DNA of 64,000 nucleotides from Manduca sexta. Lineage: Eukaryota; Arthropoda; Insecta; Lepidoptera; Sphingidae. Of this stretch, positions 12,767 through 25,787 are shown piece by piece. Positions within the stretch are counted from its first letter, which is position 1. The number at the start of each line of letters is the position of its first letter. Below the pieces are notes generated by a model. It worked only from the letters and a program-made list of their open reading frames with translations, searched no databases and was not told where the DNA came from. The stretch covers positions 1,657,116 through 1,721,115 of the forward strand of contig NC_051121.1 in the NCBI RefSeq assembly GCF_014839805.1. The letters are read 5' to 3'. The position numbers and the translations under genes are program-made.

Positions 12767-13012
12767 CATACCCCCTTATTCATAGACGTTATTTATCTAA
12801 GGACGGACCATTGCTGTGATAAATCCGTTTCTCAGATTTGTTTATCTGACAGCCAACTATATGAAAGTAGTATCTCAATATTAGCCAATCACAACGGCCG
12901 TATGCCTACACACTGCAAAGGCTGCCATGCCGTCAGCACTGAGAAACAGACTTGTTATCACAGCAATGCTCCGTCCTTAGATAAAAAACGTCTATGAATA
13001 GGGGAAAGTATA
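12767..13012. mobile_element. MITE with about 55-bp terminal inverted repeats
   Basis: The left arm TATTCATAGACGTTATTTAT then CTAAGGACGGACCATTGCTG and TGATAA is matched on the opposite strand by the right arm (12955-13009), with only a few differences. Both arms sit beside TA, as for Tc1/mariner-type non-autonomous elements. The interior has no transposase. Confidence 0.8.
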
Positions 13013-13660
13013 TCCACTTATAAATAGAGTACAATTTGCGGTATTATCATTCAAGGCAATATCTTACAGATAACCATATGGACATTGAAAAAGGAAAAAG
13101 AAAGACTGTTAAGTCGCTGGGGATATTTTAATACAATTTTATTACGTGAAATTTTTTGATTTTTTTTTTACTGAATAACGAGACGACCAAGTCGCTATCT
13201 TAAGCGATACGATCGCCGATAAACAATAGAAAGATCATACAAAAATCTGGATTACAAAGCACACCTTACTGCGTTCATCATCCGAGGACATAGAACATAT
13301 TTTGCACTACGGTATTGTATTGAGACCTGTAAAATAGTTGTATGTGGAAAATAAATAAAAAAAAATCGCTTGACGTCTAGTAAACAATGGCGCCCGTAAA
13401 ACCAGATCCAACAATTCATGCTTGATGCTTGGCGAAATAAATAGCCATAGCGATGGTACTTATACAGATGGATCTCGCATACGAAAGAGCTGCCACCAAG
13501 ACTTCACTTAGATCTCAATCATTTTTTTCTTATTGGGGTAAAGTAATTTGCTTCTAATTTATTGTTACACATGTTATTGCAGTGTGATTTTTTGCAGTTG
13601 AATAAAGAGACGAGTTTGACCCAGTAATTCGTTGGCTACAATTCTGTTGGTACGAAATAT

Positions 13661-13803
13661 TTTATATCGGCCCGGATAGCGACCACCATACACAAAGTGT
13701 TAAAACCATAGTGGCCAACGTAAGTGTGTTGTGTTTCGGGATCAGCTTATATCAATCCAACAAGCCGGCATAATTGTGTTGACTGTCGAAGGGTAATCAT
13801 GTT
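13661..13803 (-). repeat. repeat family B, partial copy
   Basis: It includes CGGATAGCGACCACCATACA, AGCCGGCATAATTGTGTTGA and GGGTAATCATG, but lacks the CCATCAGG end. Confidence 0.7.
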
Positions 13804-14816
13804 TCGTAATTTCTGTGAAGTCCCTTCTTGTGAGGTTTGGTAGTGTACGTATATTTTTTGGCAATTTTGTGTCATATCAATGCTACTCGTGCAAAGCCAC
13901 GCAGGTCATTACTCCATTTTAAAACCCTGATATTAAGCTATTAATACCATTAATTATTCCTGATTATTAAGAATTCTCTTGTTTTTATTATGTTTGAAAA
14001 GGTCACATATACATTGACATTTGTTAATTCCGACAGTTGATTTTGTAATAAGTGAGCGGATAACTGGTTTTAATTTTTTGTTTTAATAAAAACAAAAGGA
14101 TATTTTTGTTGCCAAGTGTAAACTGGTCGTCGCGTACTTTTTGTGCTCAAGTTTTTGTTTATTAATTCTGTTTTTTCCTACCTTATAACATTTTCCACGC
14201 AGATTTTACAAGATTAAAACCCATTAGAAGGTATCAAAATTGATTACAATTAATCCGAGATACAAAATATCATTCAAATCTATTTCAATCTGTATAACAC
14301 ATCCAAATATAAAATACAAAACTAGTAGGGGTAATAAGGTTATAGCGAAATGATTAGACAACATGTCACTTAGACCCTCTCCCGAGCAAACAGCCCTGAG
14401 CATTCACTCCATAAATTTTCGGCGCACGAGTCACTTTACAGAAATACGCAAAGATTAAGTAATAAATTCTTAAAAAAATTTTTTTGGGGTTTTTTGATAA
14501 TTTTAAATTAGTGCTTGGAATGTACTGCTTGGTGACAGAAGTTAACAATAAAAAATCAGTCGACATTTTCTAATTTATACATAAATACCAAACGGTCACT
14601 TTATAACCTTTAAACTCTAAAAACAATAAAATTTATACTAGTTTTCATTATTAGTAACAATAAAAAAATATGACATAAGAATTACGAACCAGTATTAGTT
14701 TTTTTTTTAACCTGTTTTTATCTTATAATGTTCAGACAAAAAAGGTCACGGGTGGTCACCAGAGAATCATTAGATCATGTATTTTATGAATTTTATGTCC
14801 ACTCGTATCATAATTC
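13804..14816. other. non-coding AT-rich stretch
   Basis: No gene, repeat or clear signal was seen here. Confidence 0.5.
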
Positions 14817-15071
14817 CTTATCCTACTAATATTATAAAAGTTTTTGAGAGTGTATGTATGTTTGTTCCTCTTTCAAGAAAAAACTACAGAACGGATTTGG
14901 ATGAAACTTTACAGTAATACTGGTTATACATCAGAATAACACATAAGTTACAATTTATAATAATTGTGTGTAATTTGGTCATAATATAACGAAACATATC
15001 AAGTAAGTCGGAAAAAAAATATCCTGGATAACTCCTTCACGTGGGCGAAGCCGCGAGCAAAAGCTAGTTGT
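14817..15071 (-). mobile_element. RTE-like LINE 3' fragment
   Basis: On the minus strand it starts CTAGCTTTTGCTCGCGGCTT then CGCCCACGTG, has AAGTTTCATCCAAATCCGTT and ends CAAAAACTTTTATAATATT. This is the recalled layout of RTE tails. Confidence 0.65.
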
Positions 15072-16130
15072 ATTATAATTTGAAGTTACGTTGCACCTTC
15101 TGACATATGATTTAAATGGCACTTGAACTAGAATCTTCATCGAATTGATAGAATCAACAAGATTATCAATGAATCGGTGTTATTTAAACTTCTTAATATA
15201 TTAAGCGCCATCTCTATGACAGTAAACTCATAACACGACCTACATTATCTACATGAAATTTCCGGGGAATGGTATTCTGTATGCCAATTTCTCTTGTCTT
15301 AAACGCAACGTGACGCGTTACGTGGTTGTTATGAACTGTCAAAATAATGTGAGGCATAGAGAATAAGGCCCCTAGTGCCCACGAGGTTTTATAATTTTAA
15401 ATATACTCGAGGATATGCCTCAATTTAAGACATATCTTTTTACCATACGTCAAATTCCCGCAAAATACATTCACCGATTTCGACCTTCCCTTTTAATAAA
15501 AATGTATTCACGTGCTTTCGCATTTATCGATGGCTCCTAAGTAAACTATCGCATATGAAAAAATAGCGATTCCCTTCTTAACGTTTTTTTATCTAGGTAC
15601 TATTTAGTACCAAATACATTAAAAAAAGGTAGGAAATGATTCTAATGAAGTTCTTTTTTCGTTTATTAACTTTTGAAATAAACGGGTTTAGTAGTAAACA
15701 GTGCCTTAATAAATAACGCTGAAAAGTGTATATAGCTATTTTTCGAGAACGTTAGTTTACTTAGGAGCCATTGTTATATCAAAACACCCCTATAATTTCA
15801 AAACGTATGTTATAAAAGATAACAAAAGACTCAAATCAAGAGTTCAACCCCCTTTAAGGAAGCGTGGTGCCAAATTGGGCGACTGCGACTATAAATATTC
15901 AATGGGGGAGGTGTTTTCGTGTTATTGGGGGTAGGTCGATGACCTAGGTTGTTACTTGTGCCCTATTTTGTACCGCTGTTTCGTTTAGGGTGAAGTTTGA
16001 GGACTTTTTTAGGTGAGTTGGTTGGATTAACAATTGCTTGTAGATTGTATGTTTATGATTTACTTTGGTAAGTATGTTATTTCTAAAAGATAATCTGTGT
16101 TGTTAGTACTCTTTTCTCTATTTAACGCTC
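15072..16130. other. non-coding stretch
   Basis: No gene was supported. A TATA-like ACTATAAATATTC at about 15890 lies near a GC-richer patch (15855-15990) but has no downstream coding frame. Confidence 0.4.
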
Positions 16131-16133
16131 AGT

Positions 16134-16310
16134 AATGCGAAGATGGGAAGATGTGTTCAAAGAGAGATGTGGAGGGAATTGAGAGGAAAAAGGCAGAGAC
16201 AGAGAAAACCGGAAGTAATTGCGGGAAACCTACGCCAAGAAGACGACTTACAGTACAAAAAGCAAAAAAATATTGGACACAAATAATATATATTTCTTTA
16301 AATTATTTAC
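16134..16310 (+). mobile_element. LINE ORF2 C-terminal relic
   Basis: Frame-shifted readings RRWEDVFKERCG and RETYAKKTTYSTKSKK resemble the conserved C-terminal end of Jockey-like polyproteins (EAYA.R...K). It is degenerate. Confidence 0.4.
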
Positions 16311-16620
16311 ATATTATTGTACAGTGATACAATTTCATGCAATTCTAATAATTGAGATATGTGGTAGAATAAAGGCTATTTTATTTTATTTTAATGTGCA
16401 GTGGTTACTTTCCTGTTTGAGATAGTTCGACGGAATATGGGTACTCTGGTTATAATATTGCCTAACCCTTCATGGATAAAAGAACAGGACAACAAATGAA
16501 AGCTATTAATCTAATCTAAAATAATACTAAGGATTTTAAAACGGTTTATATAAAATACACTATTCCAATGTAAAATCCATAACGTTAGCTATCTCCGATT
16601 TTTTTGTACAAGCACAACAA

Positions 16621-16713
16621 AGACTCACCGATGGTAAGTGGAGTGGGGTGCAATAGAATGTGGTCTAACGAGAGATGATTACCCCTCCGCAGTCGACACA
16701 ATTATGGCGGCCT
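16621..16713 (+). repeat. repeat family B, partial copy
   Basis: CCGATGGTAAGTGGAGTGGG, GATTACCCCTCCGCAGTCGA and ATTATGGCGGCC, in family order. Confidence 0.7.
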
Positions 16714-17261
16714 AATTGAAATATTTTAATGTTAGAAGTAAACTTGTAAACCTGATTTGAATGAAATTTGCAAAAGATATACCAAGTCTTTAACATAGAC
16801 TTCATTTTATCCTGAAAATTACTGATACTATTACAAAACCTTCATAATTCGTGATGAAACACATGGCGTAATTTCCCGTAAGGGGCCAACGCACCCCGTA
16901 ATGGGGTCACCAGCGCCCGATCAATCAAAAACACCCCATTTAAGTTTCAGGCCATTTTCATGCAATCAATCACTCCTTTTATAAACACACTGCCTTGTTT
17001 GTTTTAGCTGCAATTAGAGCACTTGAAAACGTTAGTTGCGTGTGGCTTATTTTTGATTAAATTGTACTACTGGTTTTTGAATAAATTTTAGGTATAGGTT
17101 AGAATTAAATGTTGTTTCCTTTATGGATCAGATTTCTTTTTGTGCGAACAAATTGCATTAAATTTTTATTTGAACCTATTTTCTTATATCAGCAATAACA
17201 CCTCAGGTTGGTAGAGAATGCCTACGGTAGAGTCAGTCAGTAGTAGAAAGAACATTATTTA

Positions 17262-17597
17262 ATTGCCTTGGCGGCGTAGTTGTTACGCGGTACGAGAACC
17301 ACTACCGCGCTGAGGTCGGGTTTGAGCCCCGGGTTGGGCGAAAAATTTGTGACTGGGTTTTTAACAACTCAGTCCCAGCTAAGAGTCAGGTAGCTGACGG
17401 CTTATACCCCAGTGTTTTGGAAAACACGTAAAGCCATTAGTCCTGTGCCTGATCTCCTTTCGGTCATGTCGGATTGCCGTTTTATCGAATTATGAGAGTG
17501 AAGGAACAGAGAGTGCACCTGTTCTTTGGGCACTATAATATCTCCTGCATGACTGATCTCCGTTACAATTGGCCGCCGTGGCCGAAGTTCGGCTATT
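17262..17597 (+). repeat. tRNA-derived SINE, family E, full-length copy
   Basis: The head has GGCGGCGTAGTTGTTACGCG and the B box GGTTTGAGCCCCGGG. The body has CGTAAAGCCATTAGTCC, TGAGAGTGAAGGAACAGAGA and TTGGCCGCCGTGGCCGAA. Other copies are at 19384-20208 (split) and 38941-39265. Confidence 0.8.
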
Positions 17598-17957
17598 ACA
17601 GATTCATTTATTTAAGAGTTTTGAAATTATTACAACCATACATATCTAAAGACTATGAGCGCTATGTTTCAAAACCGAATTCAAAAATAAATCGATGCAA
17701 AAAACAAATTTCAACAACTTTTTGTAACAGTAATAAACATGCTTGTAAACGGCGAATCAGGAACCAGTGGTCGATAAAAATATTTTACGATCGGGGTTTA
17801 TCCGCCACTATTTGTTAATCGAGGTTGTAAAGGATAAACTCCTTTCTACAGGCGACCGTCGCTCACTTTTATTTTTTTATTGTTTTCCGTGGTGCGGCAA
17901 AGTGCACTCGACCGGTTGTCACTAGTTTAAACTGTTTACTCTAAATATATTATTCAT

Positions 17958-18272
17958 AACGGCGATAACCTAGTTGGTAGTGGAACGGACTGCCGAGACG
18001 AATATCCGTTGGTTCAAAACCCAAGGGCACCTCCGACTTTTTTTTTGAATTATGTGGGTATTCTTTGTGAATTATCGCGTGCTTTAACGGTGAAGGAAAA
18101 CATCGTATAATAATCGTACCTAAAAAGTTCTCTAGAGGAATTATCAGGTTGTGTAAAGTCTACCAATCCGCACTAGGCCAACGTAGTGGACTAAGGCCTA
18201 ATCCCTCTCAGTAGTAGAGGAGGTCCGTGCCCAACAGTGCGACAGTACATAATAAAGGGCTGATATTATTAT
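17958..18272 (+). repeat. SINE family A, nearly full-length
   Basis: Head GGCGATAACCTAGTTGGTAG with B box GGTTCAAAACCC, body AACGGTGAAGGAAAACATCG, tail GGGCTGATATTATTATAT. Confidence 0.85.
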
Positions 18273-18865
18273 ATGACTATTAAATAATTTATTCAAAATA
18301 CCACGACATTCGCCAGAATTATATTGATAAAACACATTATTATTCTTCGTATTCATTTTACTAATATGTAAATACGAATATTGGTAAATGTTTTGGTATC
18401 TGTTTGATGTCAATGGAAAATAGCTCAACGGGTTAAATCTTTGGCATACAGATGGCCAGATATACTTTTATCGAAAAAAATGACATAATAATTATTAACA
18501 AATGAAATAAGATTTTTTCTTCAACAATGGGCCACGGCTTCTCTTCTCGATATAGTTATAACGTCTTTGTATTATCTGGTATTCTATGTTAAAAAGATCA
18601 TAGCGGTAACTTCAATTACTTTCCAGTACTCAAGTATTCCCGCAGAATGAGTTGAATATAATTAAAAAAATTGTTGAGTGCAATCTCCAGATGGTGCCCA
18701 CTTGAAAAACTCAGTTTTGTGTTCGTTTAATTCGGGCAGTTAAGTCTGGGTTTGTTTCAAAGAAAATAAACTGTTATAAGAAGGTTTAATTCTAGTTTCG
18801 TACGTTTTAGTGATGGTCAACACCAAAATATGTAGAAAGGGTTATGATCACTAGATATCTATATA

Positions 18866-19183
18866 ATAATATCAGTCCTGTATTATATACTTGCCCACTG
18901 CTGAGCACGGGCCTCCTCTGCTACTGAAAGGGATTAGGCCTTAGTCCACCACGCTGGCCCAGTGCGGATAGGTAGACTTCACACGCCTTCGAAATTCCTA
19001 TAGAGAACTTCTCAGATGTGTAGGTTTCCTCACGATGTTTTCCTTCACCGTTAAAGCAAGCGATAAATTCACAAAGAATACACACTTGATTTTAGAAAAG
19101 TCAGAGGTGTGTACCCTTGGGATTTGAACCTGCGGACATTCGTCTTAGCAGTCCGTTCCACACCCAACTAGGCTATCGCCGCT
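18866..19183 (-). repeat. SINE family A, full-length with 14-bp target duplication
   Basis: The complete 318-bp SINE is flanked by identical TAGATATCTATATA at 18852-18865 and 19184-19197. This fixes its borders and shows retroposition by target-primed reverse transcription. Confidence 0.92.
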
Positions 19184-19383
19184 TAGATATCTATATATAC
19201 GAATCTATTTCTGCTCTTAGATATCAATGGAATATGAATACATTTACTGACCATTTAATATAATGTTCATAGAAAGTATCCAATTATATAAAATCAAGCC
19301 ACGAAATATACTACAGTATTACTAAACGGCTCTACATTGTGTGTACAATTACAATTGTAATGGTACATGGTACAAATGTGACT

Positions 19384-20208
19384 AGCGCGCTGACGTCCTG
19401 AGTTCGAATCCCGGGTCGGGCCAAAATAATTGTGACTAGGGTTTTCCATCTTGGGTATGAAATACTCTCTAACTGTCGGCGGCGTCGTGTGACGGGTCGG
19501 CCACTTCCCTACAATATGGTTGAGGAGGCCGATGGCTGGCACATGCGTCATACTCGTGAACGGGTGCTGCTTGTGTGGACTGTTCTGCCCATTTCGCTTA
19601 CATTTCTAATTTCTAATTGCTAGAGGTGCTGGGAGGAAATAATTATAAGGATAATAGAGAAATTTCATGATTCCTGAGAGGGTTGTGCAGTCATATAAAA
19701 ATTTAAATTAATTTATTCCTTATTTCACGAGCCTATAAATGAACTGCTCTAAACTTTTTTTTTTCTCTTTTCACTTTATCATGTACTGTAGTCTTTACCC
19801 TAAACTGATTGAAAAGAGCAACACCAGAGTTTCTTGCCCGTTCTTCTCTGGTGAAAACTGCTTTCCGAACTGGTGGTAGAGTTAATATTGACGGAATCTA
19901 AATAATGTATAACATTTTACAGATTCAAATAAATCATTTCATTTCATCTTAAAAATTACTCAGTCACGGCTCGGAGTCAGAAAATTGGCGGTGTGATACC
20001 CCCGTGCCTCAGAAAGCAAAGCTGTTGGTCCTTCGCCTGATCTCTCTCCGGTCATGTCGGATTATCGTCTCACTGGACTATGAGAGTGAAGGAACAGAGA
20101 GTGTACCCGTGTATTGCGTACACACTTGTGCACTATAATATATCCTGCGAACTTAGGTAAGCTCCGTTGAGATTGACCGCCGTAGCCGAAATTCGGTTAA
20201 AAAGGAAT
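19384..20208 (+). repeat. SINE family E copy split by a LINE tail
   Basis: Head with B box GAGTTCGAATCCCGGGTCGG at 19384-19446. The body resumes at 19957 with ACTCAGTCACGGCTCGGAGT and runs to GACCGCCGTAGCCGAAATTC. Between them lies an insertion described separately. Confidence 0.7.
19453..19950 (+). mobile_element. LINE 3' fragment inserted in a SINE
   Basis: About 500 bp ends with CAGAGTTTCTTGCCCGTTCT, GGTGGTAGAGTTAATATTGA and TCAAATAAATCATTTCATTT. This tail is recalled as the 3' end of a common lepidopteran LINE. CATCTT occurs at both junctions (19447-19452 and 19945-19950), a possible 6-bp target duplication. Confidence 0.55.
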
Positions 20209-20583
20209 CATCATCACATTGTGTGAGGCATAACTAGACTACTTCACAGCACTAAATAAACCTGCATATGATAATGCAACTATGCCATCTATACATGTGT
20301 CGCAACACTGATTTATTTGGCTCATCATTTTAAGTATTTCGAACTCATTTGAATTTGTTTTTTCCAAGCATGTAGCAGAGCACATTGCCGGCATGAAGGA
20401 CATTGTAATATGTAATTACGGGTCATTTAGATATCCAACATGCAATTTAAACAATGTATTTAACAAAGTGAATGCAGCGGCATGCATTAAAATGTTTATG
20501 GAGAGACTTAATCAGACTGATTAGCTCGTCTGAACGTTCAATAATAAAAACTTAACATTGACAAATGGTTTGAAACAACTTGA

Positions 20584-20770
20584 CTGCCTTGGGTATAATT
20601 GTATAACATACACGACACGACACCGCTTTGAAGTCCAGGTTCGAATCCCGGACAAGTAAAGTGCTATTGGGTCTTCCTGTTAATTATCAGCATGGAGTTC
20701 GGAATTTATGCCAATTACGGCGATAGGGTCGTCCCCTATCACATCATGGGACAGAACACAGATGATGACA
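20584..20770 (+). repeat. SINE family F, copy with intact head
   Basis: TGCCTTGGGTATAATTG, B box GGTTCGAATCCCGG, GGAGTTCGGAATTTATGCC and CCCTATCACATCATGGGAC. The head and body order shows that family F is tRNA-derived. Confidence 0.65.
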
Positions 20771-22392
20771 AGTGGGTGCCCTGGTGGCATCCCTAGGCAG
20801 AGAGTAGTAGAGTAGGTAGGTAGAGAAGTAGGACTAGGTAGAGAATAGGCACTCCATCGGGTATAAAGGTGTGTGTGTACAAGGAATACAGAAGCTTCCA
20901 AATGCCGGTTTAATACCACCTGCACGTTTACAGGAAGATACTCGTACTTTCTGATGTTTTTGTTGTTGGCCGCGACCTCGTCTGTGTAAAATCAATTAAA
21001 ATTCGCCGTTCTCCTTCTGAGTGTAATTAGAACGGGTATGTTTTAATTGTTTTATTATAATGTAAACAATGCTTTATTCTGAAATCATTGTTTTTAATGA
21101 GTAATGCGAGTAAAATATTATATCAAATCTTCATTAAAGGATTTTTAAATTACGATATCTCGTTTATGATTGTCACATTATTTAAAATTATAAATAAAAA
21201 TATTTTATGTAATTAAAGAATATTTGGTGCCCATTTACATAATATAATATTAAGTAATCGATAATAAACCTACTTAATCACTATTTAATTACTGCACAAT
21301 GCGCATTGCATGTTGTGATATGCAGAAATACTGCGATCAATCATGTTTTTTCATTGTACAAAATAAGACTTACGTAAACCGAAAAATCCAGACATTAACT
21401 CACGTTAAATATTTAAGGCATAACGCTTCTGAACATTCTGACGGAACCAAGAAATCGAACACAAATAAACGAACCCAGATAAAAAATCGCGTAAAACGGA
21501 ACGTCACAATGTCAAATGTCACTGTTCAAAATTCGAACGCACGATGTGTTTGGTAACCGGTTGGCGCGATCGACTATGGATGCGGCGCGATGCAGACTGC
21601 CGTGCTAGGCGGAGGGGCGACGGCAGGCATGACACGGACGCAAGGGGGGCGCCCGCCCTACTGTAAGGCCTTGTACATACAATTTTCTATTGGTCATTAA
21701 TATGCTATAAAACCAATAATATCAATACGATTCTAAATGTGTTTAGAATTTTGTAAATAGTGGTTGTTCACGGTAAAACGAATTGCACATATACGGAAAA
21801 AATCAATAACATTGATGCAGATGCCAGATTAGTATACGACATGGTACATTCTAGAAAATTTTGGCTGAGTCATTCCGGCCTTTGCCCTTTGCCTCGTAAA
21901 AAACATTTGATCAATTTTTTTTGTGTCTCTTATCATAACATAATTTATTATAATAATACACGTTTTTACATTTCTTGTTTGGCGCTATGTAACACAATAG
22001 AGCACAAATAAAAATGAAATTTTAATAAATTAAACTATAATAGCTTACATATTATAAACAATATTATGTTCTATAATTTGAAATTTTGAATTTGGAATCC
22101 CGTCTTCACAGCGGAGTGATTTCAAACGGGTAGCAAACAGGATTAGAATTCCTTGCAAATTCAATCCGTTCACGCTCAACTAACTTCGAATAGGAAACGT
22201 CTGGATTAAAACAAATAAAATATGCGCCAGGAAATACGTTATAAACTTTCAAATTCGAACTTATTTTAGTTGGGAATTGAATCCGTTTTTGATTGGAGTG
22301 TATGGCATGTATTCTATACCTAATTAGAGAGAGACCACCATACGTATATATGATAAAAAAATATTATAGTGACTTGTTCTGGTAAATAACGT
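20771..22392. other. non-coding stretch with a CpG-rich patch
   Basis: No gene was supported. GC and CpG rise sharply at about 21560-21665 (GGTTGGCGCGATCGAC, CGGAGGGGCGACGGC), which could mark a promoter, but no adjoining exon was seen. Confidence 0.35.
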
Positions 22393-22712
22393 TTATCATC
22401 GATTTATATGTGCTACGGTCTAGACCTGGCGTTCCGTAGACTCATAATATATTGCAATCTGTACACCTGACTTTAGTATAATTTCAACGTTAACAGCGTG
22501 TGGTTATGTACGGAGTGACACTAATAATATAAGAAACTAGAGTCTAAATGTACACCTGGATGTGAATAAAAATATTAGTCAAATAATTAAAAAATTTTGT
22601 GTTCAAGTGAATAAATAGGTTATAACAGTGACGTTTTGGTTGCCATTTTAGTTCAGATTTTGAACAAATAGTTTGTATGGACGTTCGAGTCTATAGAATA
22701 TACGTCTATGTT
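22393..22712 (+). repeat. repeat family G, copy 1
   Basis: CCTGGCGTTCCGTAGA, GACTTTAGTATAATTTCAAC, GTGTGGTTATGTACGGAGTG and TGAACAAATAGTTTGTATGG. Similar copies are at 25990, 29740 (inverted) and 35530. Confidence 0.75.
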
Positions 22713-23133
22713 TATGATCAAGTATTCATACATTCAATAGGACCGCCAAAATTCCGGTGACCGTCGAAGGAACTTAGCTCCATAAAATCATTGCCATGCT
22801 AGTTATAAATGTTATCTTTGTTTATAGACAGGTTCACAGACTGACTTCACTAACGTTGTATAAATATCTTGACAATCGATTAACCCCTCCTTATCTACAT
22901 GGAATATAGCATAGGTGACAAAAAGTGTGTTTCGCTGCTTACCCCTGAAAAGTGAGGCGTGAAGCTACAGTACACACTTGTCTCGTGCAGTGCAGTGCCA
23001 GTATAAAAACTGGGCTGCACGCGGCCCGGATACCAGCGCCTGATGGGCAGTGGAGCGGGAACCGTTACCCAATATAATGGGTTGCATCATGCTTCCAATA
23101 TTACAAATGACAATTGGGCAGAAAATACTACTT

Positions 23134-23301
23134 ACCGCGATTTTCAGTATATACCAATCGCGTTTTTGATCTATCTCAAAAATGGACCAATCAGAACAGA
23201 GTATTTTTGACAAGCTTACAAATGAGTTATTTTAATTGGTTCATTCTCGAAATCGGATTTAAGATTGAGATTGGGATCGTTTATTGAAAACAGCTGTTAA
23301 T
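23134..23301. mobile_element. TIR element family H, copy 2
   Basis: ACCAATCGCG...GATCTATCTCAAAAATGG at the left pairs with GAGATTGGGATCGTTTATTG at the right as inverted relatives. It is about 170 bp. Confidence 0.55.
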
Positions 23302-23352
23302 TAAAGGTATATAATTAAAGTAAGTAATATTATTGGAATATATTGTTGTGGA

Positions 23353-23527
23353 ACTAGCTTTTGCTCGCGGCTTCGCCCACATGAAGGAGTTTCCTTGATA
23401 AAAGTCCAGCTCCCAGGGTCTTAAACTATCTCCATACTAAATTTTATAAAAATCCGTTCAGTAGATCTTGAGAAAATCGATAACATACATACAAAGAGAC
23501 GGAACTTTGTTTTATAATCTGTTATAA
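23353..23527 (+). mobile_element. RTE-like LINE 3' fragment
   Basis: It starts CTAGCTTTTGCTCGCGGCTT, has AAATCCGTTCAGTAGATCTT and ends in the AACTTTGTTTTATAATCTG tail. Confidence 0.7.
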
Positions 23528-25650
23528 ACATATTATAAAACAAAGTAAAGTAAGTAAGTGCTTAATAAAAAAAAAAATTAAAAACGTCATCATAGTTAAT
23601 ATTTTCCGAGAACTGACTTTACAATTTATTAAAACACAAAATGACTAAATTCCAAAAACACTATAGCGTGTACTTGAACGTAACCTCGCCACGTGTCGAA
23701 CTAATGATTCAACTCGACCTCGAGTTTCACCTCTGTCGACCCTTCAGTCCGACGTCATAAAGATATAGTAACATTCGTAATGACAAATCAATAGCACAAA
23801 AATCAATCTAACTAGACATGTAAGTCTAATAGCATGGTTTGACGAATACAATATGAAGCTAAAATAGGGTTGTCGACGAGTTGACAATTTGGAAGTTGTG
23901 AACTCGAAAATATGACAACTGATATTTTTTTCTATGACAACGAAGACTAGTTGCAACCCATGATTTTTCGCAAATATTTCACAACAAAGATACTCTACAT
24001 ATTTTAAATGAAATATTTACCTAAGTACATATCGTTAGATTATAATCTTTGTTGGATACAACTTGCAGTAAATCCTTTTAGAACATTATAAAACTAAAAG
24101 CCAATGGTACATAGTTTATCAACATTTATTAATTAGGTTTTGCCCCCAGGAATATATTCTAAGCTATATCTAACGAAATGGGTTTACACTGCACATCTTG
24201 CCAAATCTAGCAAAATATAAGAGAAGTAATTGCCATTCCAAAGGTTTTTCAGTTTGATGTTTTGGTCTATAAGGTATATGTTAAATTTCTAAGCTAATTT
24301 ATAGCTCTATGCGTCACAACTACTCGATAAACAGTGGTAACATCGGAATTTTTAATAACAATATTGTATGACTCTACGCTGTTTTGGAAGACGGGTCCCT
24401 AACACAGGTATATATAAATATATTTAAAAGGAATGCCCTTATAATTACAAATAGTACTTGAGTAGGTTAAGATAATGCAAATAAAGAATATCTTAATATA
24501 CTTTTTTATTTAATACGTAAAGAGATCTAAGTCTTTTAATGCGAATTAATTCGGGTCTTTGAATAATGTTTTAACAGCAAAAATTGGCATAGCGTTGGTA
24601 TCCAGATTGTATAAACCTACGATTTGGAAACCAATGACGTTCAAAATAATCATTTAGTTAAAATAATTACGAAAAATTCCAAATTCTTCATCGACGTTTG
24701 CGTGACCTAGAAAGAAGAGTCTAGAAGCGATAGATGCATCCAGACTCAATGTTTGGCAACAAAACTGAATAATAAATTAGTAAAAGAGACTCACTGTCGA
24801 CGCCAATACGATAGTTTGACGAGATTTTCAACATGCTGTTAAAGAGGCTTGTTTGTCGGAGTTTTATGGAATATTCTTTTCACTTTTGCGCACGAGCAGG
24901 AAAACGACTGGCGCGAAAGAATTGATGCCCAACTGTAGTAATTGCGCGCACACATATTTTTTTCAACAAATAAAAATCAGGCGCATTCGGGATTCTTAAG
25001 ACGACAATGTCTTACTCTTCCTAGTTGAAATAAATCTAATATTGGTATTTATTTTATATTTATTACTGGGCCCGGGAGACGTTCTCTTGGACAGATAGCA
25101 TTTTGCGTTAACTAATTTCTATCTTTTAGGTTTCGACAACTCTCCTAAAATTTTTTGTCTGGTGATAGATTAGGGTGTACAAAAAATCATAGAAAAATAT
25201 CACGCAAATTACTAACGTTTCCCCTTTTTCGCCGTTAATTATTTCAATATTATTCTTTGATACAATTTCTGGTAATTAGGAAAACAAAAAACCAATCAAG
25301 ACGGTCGAGTCGTTCTCTTGTAATGCTCTTACATGAGGCAACTATTTTTATAGATTAATTCAATTACTAAAGATTTCAGTCTTCAATTAGATTGCAAAAT
25401 GTAATTTCATCTCTTAAATGCCATCTTCTCCGCTCACGTCTAACTGTTACGGGCTTAAGCTAGTTTGACTTTGAAACTTTAGAACTTCGGGACGGGCGTG
25501 CATGAGATAAAACTCTATCGAGGACCTAGTTCATGCCAACACATAAGCTTTAAGCTCTCACTTTAGATGGCTGTGCGAAGCCTCCTTTGCAAGAACGGCA
25601 TGACGAGTAATTTGCTCGTCTGCTGGTAAATGCTTAGATGCTATCTAAAA
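23528..25650. other. non-coding AT-rich stretch
   Basis: No gene or repeat with a second copy was seen. Short open frames here have random composition. Confidence 0.5.
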
Positions 25651-25749
25651 AGGCCGACATAATTTTGTCAATTGGCGAGAGGTAAATAGCTCTTATCGTT
25701 TGACTCTATCTAGATCTAACTCCACTTATCATTAAATATAGTAAGTGAT
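25651..25749 (-). repeat. repeat family B, decayed fragment
   Basis: AGGCCGACATAATTTTGTCA and CTCCACTTATCATTAA follow the family order with many changes. Confidence 0.4.
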
Positions 25750-25787
25750 TAAAGTGTTTTGCTAGTCTGTAGTGACGTTCCTTTAAG

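Noticed and set aside
12509..12997. 162-residue plus-strand open frame
   Set aside because: Its second half is the MITE at 12767-13012 read through, and its first half has no coding character.
17262..17350. tRNA-like A and B boxes
   Set aside because: These and similar ones elsewhere are SINE heads followed by the SINE body, not true tRNA genes with a full cloverleaf.
17474..17818. 114-residue plus-strand frame
   Set aside because: It begins inside the SINE E tail and continues into AT-rich sequence without protein features.
21299..21556. 85-residue basic frame before the CpG-rich patch
   Set aside because: No splice sites, no recognisable motif and random-looking composition.
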